Assembly (NCBI RefSeq): GCF_013359865.1
Contig: NZ_JABMCE010000063.1
Location: 19,333 to 83,332, forward strand
DNA from: Curtobacterium pusillum
GTDB taxonomy: Bacteria > Actinomycetota > Actinomycetes > Actinomycetales > Microbacteriaceae
Reading direction: 5' to 3'
DNA length: 64,000 nucleotides
In this document: piece after piece, positions 29,374 through 37,002 of the stretch
Layout: each line of letters starts with the position of its first letter
Position numbering within the stretch: the first letter of the stretch is position 1
The notes under the pieces: generated by a model
The model's database searches: none
What the model saw: the letters and a program-made list of their open reading frames with translations, nothing else
Told to the model about the DNA's origin: nothing
Made by a program: the position numbers and the translations under genes

Positions 29374-29960
29374 GCGCACGTCTCATCATCGTCGGACCTC
29401 CCGGAGCCGGGAAGGGCACCCAGGCCGGTCGCATCGCGGACGCCTTCGGCATCCCGGCCGTCTCGACGGGCGACATCTTCCGCAAGAACGTCGCGGAGGG
29501 CACCCCGCTCGGTGTGCAGGCGAAGGCGATCATGGACGCGGGCGACTACGTCCCGGACTCGCTCACCAACGAGCTCGTGAAGTCGCGCCTAAACGAGGCC
29601 GACGCCGAGAACGGTTTCCTCCTCGACGGGTACCCCCGCACGGTCGGGCAGGTCGAGTACCTCGACGCGCTGCTCGCCGAGCAGGGCACCGGCATCGACG
29701 CGGTCATCCAGCTCGTGGCCGACCAGGACGAGCTCGTCGGTCGTCTCCTGAAGCGCGCCGAGGAGCAGGGCCGCAGCGACGACAACGAGGAGACCATCCG
29801 TCGTCGTCAGCAGGTCTACACCGAGCAGACGGCCCCGATCGTGAGCGCGTACGGCGCGCGCGGACTCGTCGTGGACGTCGACGGACTCGGTGGCATCGAC
29901 GAGGTGGGGGACCGCATCCAGGCCGCCCTGTCGTCGCGCGGGCTGCCCGCGGCCGTCTGA
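29370..29960 (+). CDS. adk: adenylate kinase
   Basis: The 196-residue enzyme interconverts ATP, AMP and ADP. The P-loop [10 protein letters not shown] is at 9-18, the AMP-binding stretch [10 protein letters not shown] near 31-40 and the lid is the short form without zinc cysteines, as is usual in actinobacteria. The start is TTG 29370, overlapping the secY stop (TTGA). Confidence 0.97.
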   Translation: MSARLIIVGPPGAGKGTQAGRIADAFGIPAVSTGDIFRKNVAEGTPLGVQAKAIMDAGDYVPDSLTNELVKSRLNEADAENGFLLDGYPRTVGQVEYLDALLAEQGTGIDAVIQLVADQDELVGRLLKRAEEQGRSDDNEETIRRRQQVYTEQTAPIVSAYGARGLVVDVDGLGGIDEVGDRIQAALSSRGLPAAV

Positions 29961-29966
29961 CGTCGC

Positions 29967-30800
29967 GTGGTCCGCTTCCGCAAGCCCTCGATCTACAAGA
30001 CGCCGGACGAGCTCCGTGCGATGGTGCGCCCGGGTCTGCTGACCGAGGCGGCGCTGACCGCGGTGCGCGTCGCGATCCGTCCCGGCGTCACCACGGGTGA
30101 GCTCGACGCGATCGCCGAGCGCGTCATCCGTGACGGGGGCGGCATCCCGAACTTCCAGCTGGTGCCGGGTTACCGCCACACGCTGTGCGTCTCGGTGAAC
30201 GACGAGATCGTGCACGGCATCCCGGGCGACCGGGTGCTGCAGCCCGGTGACATCGTGTCGGTCGACGCGGGCGCCGAGGTCGACGGCTGGAACGGCGACA
30301 GCGCGTTCACCGTGGTCGTCCCCGGCGGGGACGCCGGTGTGACCGCGGCGCGGCAGACGCTCTGCGACACGACGGAGCGCGCACTGTGGCACGGGATCGC
30401 GGCGCTGGCGCACGCGAAGAACCTCCACGAGGTCGGCGCCGAGATCGAGGACGCGATCGACGAGACCGGCGCGTGGGGCATCGTCGAGGACTACACCGGG
30501 CACGGCATCGGACGTTCGATGCACGAGGACCCGCCCGTCTTCAACTACCGGGTCCGCGGTGCGGGTCCGGCGGTCAAGCCCGGCCTCGTCGTCGCGATCG
30601 AGCCGATGGTGACCGCCGGCACGATCGACAGTTCGACGGACGACGACGACTGGACGGTCCGCACCCTGGACGGTTCCGACGCGGCGCACTGGGAGCACAG
30701 CATCGCCGTCCACGCGGACGGCGTCTGGGTGCTCACCGCCGCGGACGGCGGCGCTGCGGGCCTGGCCCCGCTCGGCGTGACGCCCGTCCCGATCCCGTAG
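29967..30800 (+). CDS. map: methionine aminopeptidase, type I
   Basis: The 277-residue enzyme removes N-terminal methionine. The five metal ligands are all visible: Asp100, Asp111, His179 (GHGIGRSMHEDP), Glu212 (IEPMV) and Glu243 (WEHSIAV). The start is GTG 29967, six bases after adk. It ends the secY-adk-map unit and faces an inverted LCP gene. Confidence 0.97.
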   Translation: MVRFRKPSIYKTPDELRAMVRPGLLTEAALTAVRVAIRPGVTTGELDAIAERVIRDGGGIPNFQLVPGYRHTLCVSVNDEIVHGIPGDRVLQPGDIVSVDAGAEVDGWNGDSAFTVVVPGGDAGVTAARQTLCDTTERALWHGIAALAHAKNLHEVGAEIEDAIDETGAWGIVEDYTGHGIGRSMHEDPPVFNYRVRGAGPAVKPGLVVAIEPMVTAGTIDSSTDDDDWTVRTLDGSDAAHWEHSIAVHADGVWVLTAADGGAAGLAPLGVTPVPIP

Positions 30801-30802
30801 GT

Positions 30803-30836
30803 CGCGCCTCCCGTCCGCACCTGCCTGGAGGCACGG
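30803..30836 (+). repeat. dispersed palindromic repeat, copy 4 (degenerate pair)
   Basis: GCGCCTCC (30804-30811) and CTGGAGGCACGGCGC (30824-30838) are degenerate arms facing each other, directly after the map stop. They may act as terminator between the convergent map and LCP genes. Confidence 0.5.
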
Positions 30837-30956
30837 CGCACGTCCGCCCGTCGGCTCGCCCGTGCGGTGGGCCGCCCCCACGGCCGTGCCCGCGTCGTGC
30901 GGAGCGGTCCCGTCCGGTATCTGCCGGCATCCGCGCGCGTGCCGCGCGGCCCGGGG

Positions 30957-32252
30957 TCAGTCGTTGCCGACCGAGCAGGTCTCCTCGGAGGCGCTCTGCC
31001 CCGTGATCGACGACGGCAGCGGCGTCGTCGAAGCGGTCGCCGTGCTCGTCGCGGTCCCGCCCGACGCGCCGGTACCGGTCGAGCTCCCGGTGGACCCGCT
31101 GCTCGTGCCGCTCGACGTGCCGGTCGAGGTGCCCGTCGACGGGGCCGTCGTCGCGGTGCCGCTCGAGTCCGTCGACTCCTCCGAAGCGCGTCCCGTCGAC
31201 GAGTCGCTCAGCGAGGTCTTCTGGTCGCTCTGCAGCGCCACGTTGAGCGTGTGCGCGGCATCCTGGTCGACGATCACACGCGCACTGTCGTCCGGGTCGT
31301 CCGCGACCGGGTACTGCACGAACAGCATGTTCGCCGTGCTCATGCCACGCAGCGCCCCGGCGAGCCCGACGAGGGTGCGTGCCTGCGCGAGTCCGTCGGA
31401 CAGCGTCATGTTCGACAGTGCGGCGCCGGCCAGCTTGTAGAGCGTGATCGGGTTCGACAGCGTGCCGTCCGAGGTGACCTTGCGGAGCAGGGCGGACAGG
31501 AACACCTGCTGGGAGCTGATGCGGGCGAGGTCGCTGCCGTCGCCGACGCCGTGCCGGGTGCGGAGGAACGCGAGCGCGTCCGATCCCTCGAGGTTGTGCG
31601 AGCCGGCGGTGAGGTGGAGGCCGGTGTACGTGTCGTTGATCGGCTCCGCGACGCAGACGTCGACGCCGCCGAGCGCGTTCGACATCTCGATGACGCCGTC
31701 GAAGGTGATGAGGCCCGCGTACGGGATGCTCAGGCCGGTGAGGTTCTCGACGGTGTCGACGACGCACGAGACGCCGCCGTTGCCGAGTGCGGTGTTGAAC
31801 TGCGCCGATGCGGCCGCGGGGTACGTGGTTCCCGTCTCGGGGTTCGTGCACGCGGGGATCGGCACCATGAGGTCGCGCGGGAAGCTGATCGCCGTGAGTT
31901 GCGTGTGGTCCTGCGAGATGTGGATCAGCATCGTGACGTCGTTGCGGGCGCCGTCGACGTCGTCCGCGGAGTCGAACTGCCCGACGCGCGTGTCGCTGCC
32001 GATCAGCAGGATGTTGGCGCCGCCCTTGATCGCCGTGATGTCGGCCGTCTTGGCGGTGCTCTGGTCGTCCGTGCTGAGCTTGACGGTCTGCGGCGCCGTG
32101 GCGAGCTGCGCGCCGGCGATGGCGGCGACGCTCGTCCCGCTCACCAGGACGACGGCGAGGGCCGAGGCCACGATCGACGCGAGCGTCGTCCACCCACGAC
32201 GGCGGGGGAGTCTGCCGTGTCGGGCGAGCGGGCGTCGGGTGGCGTCGGGCAC
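30957..32252 (-). CDS. LytR-CpsA-Psr (LCP) family cell-wall glycopolymer transferase
   Basis: The 431-residue protein has a basic cytoplasmic start, a membrane helix (about 20-45) and an outside LCP domain with ILLIGSDTR (about 79-87), DVTMLIHIS and ISFPRDLMVPI, whose Arg and Asp residues bind polyprenyl diphosphate. LCP proteins attach teichoic-type or capsular polymers to peptidoglycan. The last 80 residues are a Ser/Thr/Gly-rich low-complexity tail with a single Cys near the end. The start is GTG 32252 with GGAG upstream. TAGCGT (32310-32315, minus strand) is a likely -10 box. It is inverted relative to the ribosomal genes on both sides. Confidence 0.92.
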   Translation of the reverse strand: MPDATRRPLARHGRLPRRRGWTTLASIVASALAVVLVSGTSVAAIAGAQLATAPQTVKLSTDDQSTAKTADITAIKGGANILLIGSDTRVGQFDSADDVDGARNDVTMLIHISQDHTQLTAISFPRDLMVPIPACTNPETGTTYPAAASAQFNTALGNGGVSCVVDTVENLTGLSIPYAGLITFDGVIEMSNALGGVDVCVAEPINDTYTGLHLTAGSHNLEGSDALAFLRTRHGVGDGSDLARISSQQVFLSALLRKVTSDGTLSNPITLYKLAGAALSNMTLSDGLAQARTLVGLAGALRGMSTANMLFVQYPVADDPDDSARVIVDQDAAHTLNVALQSDQKTSLSDSSTGRASEESTDSSGTATTAPSTGTSTGTSSGTSSGSTGSSTGTGASGGTATSTATASTTPLPSSITGQSASEETCSVGND

Positions 32253-32417
32253 GTGGTCTCCGTTCGGTGGTCCGCGCTGTCGAGCGGCGCGGACGAAGGC
32301 TGCGGGGTCACGCTAGGGTCCGGTGACTTGCGACGGCCCGGAAGCCGCCATCAAACCACTGTGGAACGCTCAGACTGGTCTGAGAAGCCCCAGACGGGGG
32401 GACTTCTCCGTCTCCAC

Positions 32418-32446
32418 TTGGCAATCCTGGGTTTACCACATAAGAT
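32418..32446 (+). promoter_or_regulatory. promoter of the infA-rpmJ-rpsM-rpsK group
   Basis: TTGGCA (32418-32423) and TAAGAT (32441-32446) are separated by exactly 17 bases. The transcript would start near 32453, giving a leader of about 90 bases before infA. Confidence 0.8.
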
Positions 32447-32541
32447 CGATCTTTGGTGTGCCATGCCTTCTGGGCGTGGCGCCCGACCCGCAGACCGGCT
32501 CGGGGATCACACCGGTAATCCAACCAAGCGACAGTGAGGCT

Positions 32542-32763
32542 ATGGCCAAGAAAGACGGCGTCATCGAGATCGAGGGCTCGGTGCTCGAAGCTCTGCCCAA
32601 CGCGATGTTCCGCGTTGAGCTGACCAACGGACACAAGGTCCTCGCGCACATCTCCGGGAAGATGCGCCAGCACTACATCCGCATCCTCCCCGAGGACCGC
32701 GTGATCGTGGAGCTGAGCCCGTACGACCTGACCCGCGGCCGGATCGTCTACCGCTACAAGTGA
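32542..32763 (+). CDS. infA: translation initiation factor IF-1
   Basis: The 73-residue OB-fold protein blocks the A site during initiation. [26 protein letters not shown] and the C-terminal [12 protein letters not shown] are diagnostic. ATG 32542 is the family start. It is the first gene after a strong promoter and lies 70 bases before rpmJ. Confidence 0.98.
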   Translation: MAKKDGVIEIEGSVLEALPNAMFRVELTNGHKVLAHISGKMRQHYIRILPEDRVIVELSPYDLTRGRIVYRYK

Positions 32764-32833
32764 TCCGCGAGCTGGAAAGGAACGGCCCGGCAACCCTGCC
32801 GAGCACGAAGCCAGCGAGCACGAGGAAACAACA

Positions 32834-32950
32834 ATGAAGGTCAACCCCAGCGTCAAGCCCATCTGCGAGCACTGCCGTGTCATCCGCCGCAAGGGCCGCG
32901 TCATGGTGATCTGCAAGAGCAACCCGCGTCACAAGCAGCGCCAGGGCTAG
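32834..32950 (+). CDS. rpmJ: 50S ribosomal protein L36, zinc-binding (C+) form
   Basis: The 38-residue protein contains Cys11, Cys14, Cys27 and His33, the full zinc site, so it is the C+ paralogue. The sequence [20 protein letters not shown] is diagnostic. It lies between infA and rpsM as usual. Confidence 0.97.
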   Translation: MKVNPSVKPICEHCRVIRRKGRVMVICKSNPRHKQRQG

Positions 32951-33015
32951 TCCCGGCTGCCTGATGCGGATCGCCTCCGGGCGGCCTGCGCAGGATCCAC
33001 AACTCAACATCGAAC

Positions 33016-33077
33016 GCAGTACCAAGAACCGCGCGAGCGGGGACACCTCGGGTCGGAGGCCCGAGCACCGGTACTGC
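33016..33077 (+). other. structured leader upstream of rpsM
   Basis: An outer helix, GCAGTACC (33016-33023) with GGTACTGC (33070-33077), encloses an inner hairpin, CTCGGG (33047-33052) with CCCGAG (33060-33065). It ends 36 bases before the rpsM start. In other bacteria this position carries the target for autoregulation by a ribosomal protein (S4 in E. coli); that function here is only a possibility. Confidence 0.45.
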
Positions 33078-33112
33078 TCCACACCTCCATCGACAACAGG
33101 AGCAGCCAGCAC

Positions 33113-33487
33113 ATGGCACGTCTAGCAGGCGTCGACATCCCGCGCGAGAAGCGCGTGGAGATCGCACTCACGTACATCTACGGCGTCGGCCGTACCCGCG
33201 CGGTCCAGGCACTCGCCGAGACCGGTATCTCCGGTGACATCCGCGTCAAGGACCTGACCGACGACCAGCTCGTCGCCCTCCGTGACTTCATCGAGGGCAA
33301 CTTCAAGGTGGAGGGTGACCTCCGCCGTGAGGTCGCAGCCGACATCCGCCGCAAGGTCGAGATCGGTAGCTACGAGGGTCTCCGCCACCGTCGTGGTCTC
33401 CCGGTGCGCGGTCAGCGCACCAAGACCAACGCGCGTACCCGCAAGGGACCGAAGCGCACCGTGGCAGGCAAGAAGAAGGCCCGATAG
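33113..33487 (+). CDS. rpsM: 30S ribosomal protein S13
   Basis: The 124-residue protein forms head bridges to the 50S subunit. [23 protein letters not shown] at the start and [23 protein letters not shown] at the end are diagnostic. It follows a structured leader and lies nine bases before rpsK. Confidence 0.98.
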   Translation: MARLAGVDIPREKRVEIALTYIYGVGRTRAVQALAETGISGDIRVKDLTDDQLVALRDFIEGNFKVEGDLRREVAADIRRKVEIGSYEGLRHRRGLPVRGQRTKTNARTRKGPKRTVAGKKKAR

Positions 33488-33496
33488 GAGATCATC

Positions 33497-33895
33497 ATGG
33501 CTACCCCCAAGACTGCCGCGCGCAAGCCGCGCCGCAAGGAGAAGAAGAACGTCGCCGTGGGCCAGGCCCACATCAAGAGCACGTTCAACAACACGATCGT
33601 CAGCATCACCGACCCGTCGGGTGCCGTCCTGAGCTGGGCGTCCTCGGGTGCCGTGGGCTTCAAGGGTTCGCGCAAGTCGACGCCGTTCGCGGCGCAGCTC
33701 GCGGCCGAGTCCGCTGCGCGTCAGGCGCAGGAGCACGGCGTCAAGAAGGTCGACGTCTTCGTGAAGGGTCCGGGTTCGGGCCGCGAGACCGCGATCCGCT
33801 CGCTCCAGGCCGCCGGCCTCGAGGTCGGCTCGATCAACGACGTCACGCCGCAGGCGCACAACGGGTGCCGCCCGCCCAAGCGCCGTCGCGTCTGA
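33497..33895 (+). CDS. rpsK: 30S ribosomal protein S11
   Basis: The 132-residue protein belongs to the 30S platform. [21 protein letters not shown] and the ending [11 protein letters not shown] are diagnostic. rpsD, which follows rpsK in many bacteria, is absent here; rpoA is next. Confidence 0.98.
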   Translation: MATPKTAARKPRRKEKKNVAVGQAHIKSTFNNTIVSITDPSGAVLSWASSGAVGFKGSRKSTPFAAQLAAESAARQAQEHGVKKVDVFVKGPGSGRETAIRSLQAAGLEVGSINDVTPQAHNGCRPPKRRRV

Positions 33896-33915
33896 CGCGA
33901 GGAGCAACCGGCCGC

Positions 33916-33949
33916 GCCCTGCTCGTCCCCTGACGGGGTCGGGCAGGGC
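33916..33949 (+). terminator. hairpin between rpsK and rpoA
   Basis: Arms 33916-33930 and 33935-33949 pair over 15 positions with one G-T pair and one T-T mismatch. GGCCGC and GCGGCC flanks extend it. It may attenuate transcription between ribosomal protein genes and rpoA. Confidence 0.55.
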
Positions 33950-34085
33950 CAGCGGCCATTCCTGGTCGTTCGATCGCGCACATCGGTGCGCGTGATCACA
34001 ACTCAACAGACCCGTCGGGGCCCGGTCGGCCCCGTCGTACCGCCGAGTGTCATATAGCGGACACTCCGCCGAAAGGAATCCCACA

Positions 34086-35081
34086 GTGCTCATTGCACAG
34101 CGCCCCACCCTGACCGAGGAATCGATCTCCGAGTTCCGCTCGCGCTTCGTCATCGAGCCGCTCGAGCCCGGCTTCGGTTACACCCTCGGCAACTCGCTGC
34201 GCCGCACGCTCCTCTCCTCGATCCCCGGCGCGGCTGTCACCAGCATCCGCATCGACGGCGTCCTCCACGAGTTCAGCACCGTGCCCGGTGTCAAGGAAGA
34301 CGTCACCGAGATCATCCTCAACATCAAGAGCCTGGTCGTCTCCAGCGAGCACGACGAGCCGATCACGGCGTACCTGCGCAAGCAGGGTGCCGGTCAGGTC
34401 ACCGCGGCGGACATCTCCGCTCCGGCCGGCGTCGAGATCCACAACCCGGACCTCGTCATCGCGACCCTGAACGACACCGCGCGCTTCGAGCTCGAGCTGA
34501 CGATCGAGCGTGGCCGTGGCTACGTGTCGGCGACGCAGAACCGTTCGGAGTTCAGCGAGGCCGGTCAGATCCCGATCGACTCGATCTACTCGCCGGTCCT
34601 CAAGGTCACCTACCGCGTCGAGGCGACGCGTGCCGGTGAGCGCACGGACTTCGACCGCCTGGTCGTCGACGTCGAGTCGAAGCCGGCCATCACGCCGCGC
34701 GACGCCATCGCGTCGGCCGGCCGGACGCTCGTCGAGCTGTTCGGGCTCGCCCGTGAGCTCAACACGGCGGCCGAGGGCATCGAGATCGGCCCCGCGCCGG
34801 TCGACGCCGTGCTCTCGAACGAGCTGCAGACCCCGATCGAGGACCTCGACCTGTCGGTCCGCAGCTACAACTGCCTCAAGCGGGAGGGCATCAACACGGT
34901 GTCCGAGCTCGTCGCCCTCTCGGAGACGCAGCTCATGAACATCCGCAACTTCGGTCAGAAGTCGGTGGACGAGGTCAAGGACAAGCTCACCGAGCTCGGC
35001 CTGTCCCTCAAGGACACCGTCCCCGGATTCGACGGCGCCCACTTCTACAGCGGGTACGACGAGGACGAGTCCAGCAACTGA
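34086..35081 (+). CDS. rpoA: RNA polymerase alpha subunit
   Basis: The 331-residue protein nucleates RNA polymerase assembly and binds UP elements and activators. The N-terminal domain has [45 protein letters not shown], the C-terminal domain [26 protein letters not shown] 34086 was chosen, with AAAGGA upstream, rather than the earlier in-frame ATG 34047. A GC-rich inverted repeat lies in its leader at about 34016-34032. Confidence 0.98.
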   Translation: MLIAQRPTLTEESISEFRSRFVIEPLEPGFGYTLGNSLRRTLLSSIPGAAVTSIRIDGVLHEFSTVPGVKEDVTEIILNIKSLVVSSEHDEPITAYLRKQGAGQVTAADISAPAGVEIHNPDLVIATLNDTARFELELTIERGRGYVSATQNRSEFSEAGQIPIDSIYSPVLKVTYRVEATRAGERTDFDRLVVDVESKPAITPRDAIASAGRTLVELFGLARELNTAAEGIEIGPAPVDAVLSNELQTPIEDLDLSVRSYNCLKREGINTVSELVALSETQLMNIRNFGQKSVDEVKDKLTELGLSLKDTVPGFDGAHFYSGYDEDESSN

Positions 35082-35149
35082 CCTCGCGCTGATGCGCACG
35101 CGCGCAGCTGACGCAGCGCGCACCACTCTTTCACCACTGGAGAACTGAC

Positions 35150-35710
35150 ATGCCGAAGCCCACCAAGGGCCCCCGCCTCGGTGGCGGCCCCGCCCACGAG
35201 CGCCTGCTCCTGAGCAACCTCGCCAACGCCCTCTTCACGCACGGTCGCATCACGACCACCGAGACGAAGGCCAAGCGTCTCCGTCCCGTCGCCGAGCGTC
35301 TCATCACGTTCGCGAAGCGTGGCGACCTGCACGCGCGTCGTCGCGTGATCAGCATCCTGCGCGACAAGTCCGTCGTGCACACGCTGTTCACCGAGATCGC
35401 ACCGCAGGTCGAGGACCGTCAGGGCGGCTACACCCGCATCACGAAGCTCGGCTTCCGCAAGGGTGACAACGCTCCCCTCGCGTCGATCGAGCTCGTCCTC
35501 GAGCCGGTGTCGGGCAAGCCCGCCCCGGTGAAGCGCGACGCGGCCCCGGCCGCTGCTGCTCCGGTCGCGGAGACCGAGCCCACCGAGGAGGCCCCGGTCG
35601 AGGAGACCGAGACCACCGAGGAGTCCGCTCCGGTCGAGGCCGAGACGGAGACCGAGGCTGCTGCCGAGGTCGAGAGCGACGCCGCGGAGAAGTCGGACGA
35701 CGCCGAGTAG
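35150..35710 (+). CDS. rplQ: 50S ribosomal protein L17 with acidic tail
   Basis: The 186-residue protein has the L17 core at 1-120 ([26 protein letters not shown]). It then carries a tail of about 65 residues of Glu, Ala, Thr and Pro, strongly acidic, which most bacteria lack. It ends the alpha operon and is followed by an excellent hairpin terminator. Confidence 0.97.
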   Translation: MPKPTKGPRLGGGPAHERLLLSNLANALFTHGRITTTETKAKRLRPVAERLITFAKRGDLHARRRVISILRDKSVVHTLFTEIAPQVEDRQGGYTRITKLGFRKGDNAPLASIELVLEPVSGKPAPVKRDAAPAAAAPVAETEPTEEAPVEETETTEESAPVEAETETEAAAEVESDAAEKSDDAE

Positions 35711-35731
35711 GTCATCGCACCACACCACGAG

Positions 35732-35763
35732 GAGGCCCCCGCAACGCAGGTTGCGGGGGCCTC
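35732..35763 (+). terminator. terminator of rplQ
   Basis: A perfect 13-bp stem (35732-35744 with 35751-35763) encloses a six-base loop, 22 bases after the stop codon. Confidence 0.85.
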
Positions 35764-35812
35764 GTCGGATTCTCGGGGCGACAGTCGACGGACGTTTCCC
35801 AGCGGCACCCCG

Positions 35813-35818
35813 TAGCGT
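35813..35818 (+). promoter_or_regulatory. -10 box upstream of the FUSC-type transporter
   Basis: TAGCGT is placed 28 bases before ATG 35846, which also has GAGAGGGAG. No clear -35 box is seen. Confidence 0.4.
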
Positions 35819-35845
35819 GACCGGCCGACACGACGAGAGGGAGCG

Positions 35846-36964
35846 ATGCGGTTCGAGCACATCGCGGGGATGGGGACCCGGGTCTGGCGGTGGAGCCGGA
35901 CGTCTGGGACGCAGCCGCGTCTGCTGCACGCCGGCAAGGCCGCGGCTGCCGCGGTCATCGCCTGGTTCATCGCACGGCACGTCCCCGGCGTGGCCGCCGC
36001 GTACCCGTACTACGCTCCGCTCGGCGCCGTCGTGGCCATGCAGGCGACCGTGTTCGCGGGCATCCGGAGCGGAGTGCAGACCCTCGTCGGCATCGCGCTG
36101 GGCATCGTCATCGCCGGCTTCACGATGTGGGTCGGCGACCCGGGGTTCCTCGCGGTCGCACTCGCCGTCGGCATCGGCGTGCTCGTGGGTGGCTTCCGGG
36201 TCCTCGGCGAGGGCAGCTCGTGGGTGTCCACCGCGGCGCTGTTCGTCCTGCTCGTCGGCGGCGCGCACGCCGAGGGGTACTCGCTCGGGTACCTCGTGCA
36301 GATGGCCGTCGGCGTCGTGGTCGGGCTGCTCGTGAACTTCCTCGTGTTCCCGCCGCTGCACTTCTGGGACGCGGAGCACCGCATCGACGCGGTGAACGAG
36401 GTGCTTGCCGACCACCTGGACGGCCTCGCGCGCGTCCTCGAGGAAGGCAATCGCGACGAGAAGGCCTGGGACCGGCAGCAGGACCGGCTCGACCGTGCGA
36501 TCGCCGACGTGCGGTCGCGCGTCTCGATCGCGCACGAGAGCCGGCGGCTGAACCCGCGCGGGGCGTTGCGCGGCTCACGGGCGCGGCTGCAGCGGGACGG
36601 GGCACGGTTCCGGGCGCTGGAGCGCGTCGCCTGGTACACGACGGACCTCACCGAGCTCGTCGCGCGGTCCGGGCCGGTGCCCGACGGACTCGGTCGACCG
36701 GACCCGGCGTTCGCAGGCCCTCTCGCGAAGGCGCTCCGGCAGCTCGCGTGCATGATCCGCGGCGAGTGCCCCGAGGAGGCCGGCGACGACGCGATCGCCG
36801 AGGTCGAGCGGGCGTTGGACGCCTCGCGGGAGAACCCGTCCCACGTCGCGGTGACCTCGGCGGCCCTCGTCGCGCTGCGGGGCATCGTCGAGTCGGAGCG
36901 GCGTGCCACGAACGACCCGGACACCCGCACGGGCCCGTCGGCGTTCGGTCGGCCGCGCGGCTGA
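35846..36964 (+). CDS. FUSC / aromatic-acid exporter family membrane protein
   Basis: The 372-residue protein starts with about four to six membrane helices (27-165) containing KAAAAAVIAWFIARHVPG and YYAPLGAVVAMQATVFAGIRSGVQTLVGIALG, typical of FUSC/ArAE-type exporters such as AaeB. The C-terminal 200 residues are a charged helical cytoplasmic domain. It is about half the size of full-length FUSC pumps and probably works as an oligomer. The substrate is unknown. ATG 35846 has GAGAGGGAG upstream. It is the first gene of an accessory block between rplQ and truA. Confidence 0.8.
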   Translation: MRFEHIAGMGTRVWRWSRTSGTQPRLLHAGKAAAAAVIAWFIARHVPGVAAAYPYYAPLGAVVAMQATVFAGIRSGVQTLVGIALGIVIAGFTMWVGDPGFLAVALAVGIGVLVGGFRVLGEGSSWVSTAALFVLLVGGAHAEGYSLGYLVQMAVGVVVGLLVNFLVFPPLHFWDAEHRIDAVNEVLADHLDGLARVLEEGNRDEKAWDRQQDRLDRAIADVRSRVSIAHESRRLNPRGALRGSRARLQRDGARFRALERVAWYTTDLTELVARSGPVPDGLGRPDPAFAGPLAKALRQLACMIRGECPEEAGDDAIAEVERALDASRENPSHVAVTSAALVALRGIVESERRATNDPDTRTGPSAFGRPRG

Positions 36965-36990
36965 CGGAGCGATCGGGCATCGACCGTCCG

Positions 36991-36996
36991 TAGACT
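36991..36996 (+). promoter_or_regulatory. -10 box for a leaderless start
   Basis: TAGACT is followed by six bases and then GTG 37003 of the regulator gene. No ribosome site is present. Confidence 0.65.
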
Positions 36997-37002
36997 CGCA
37001 CC

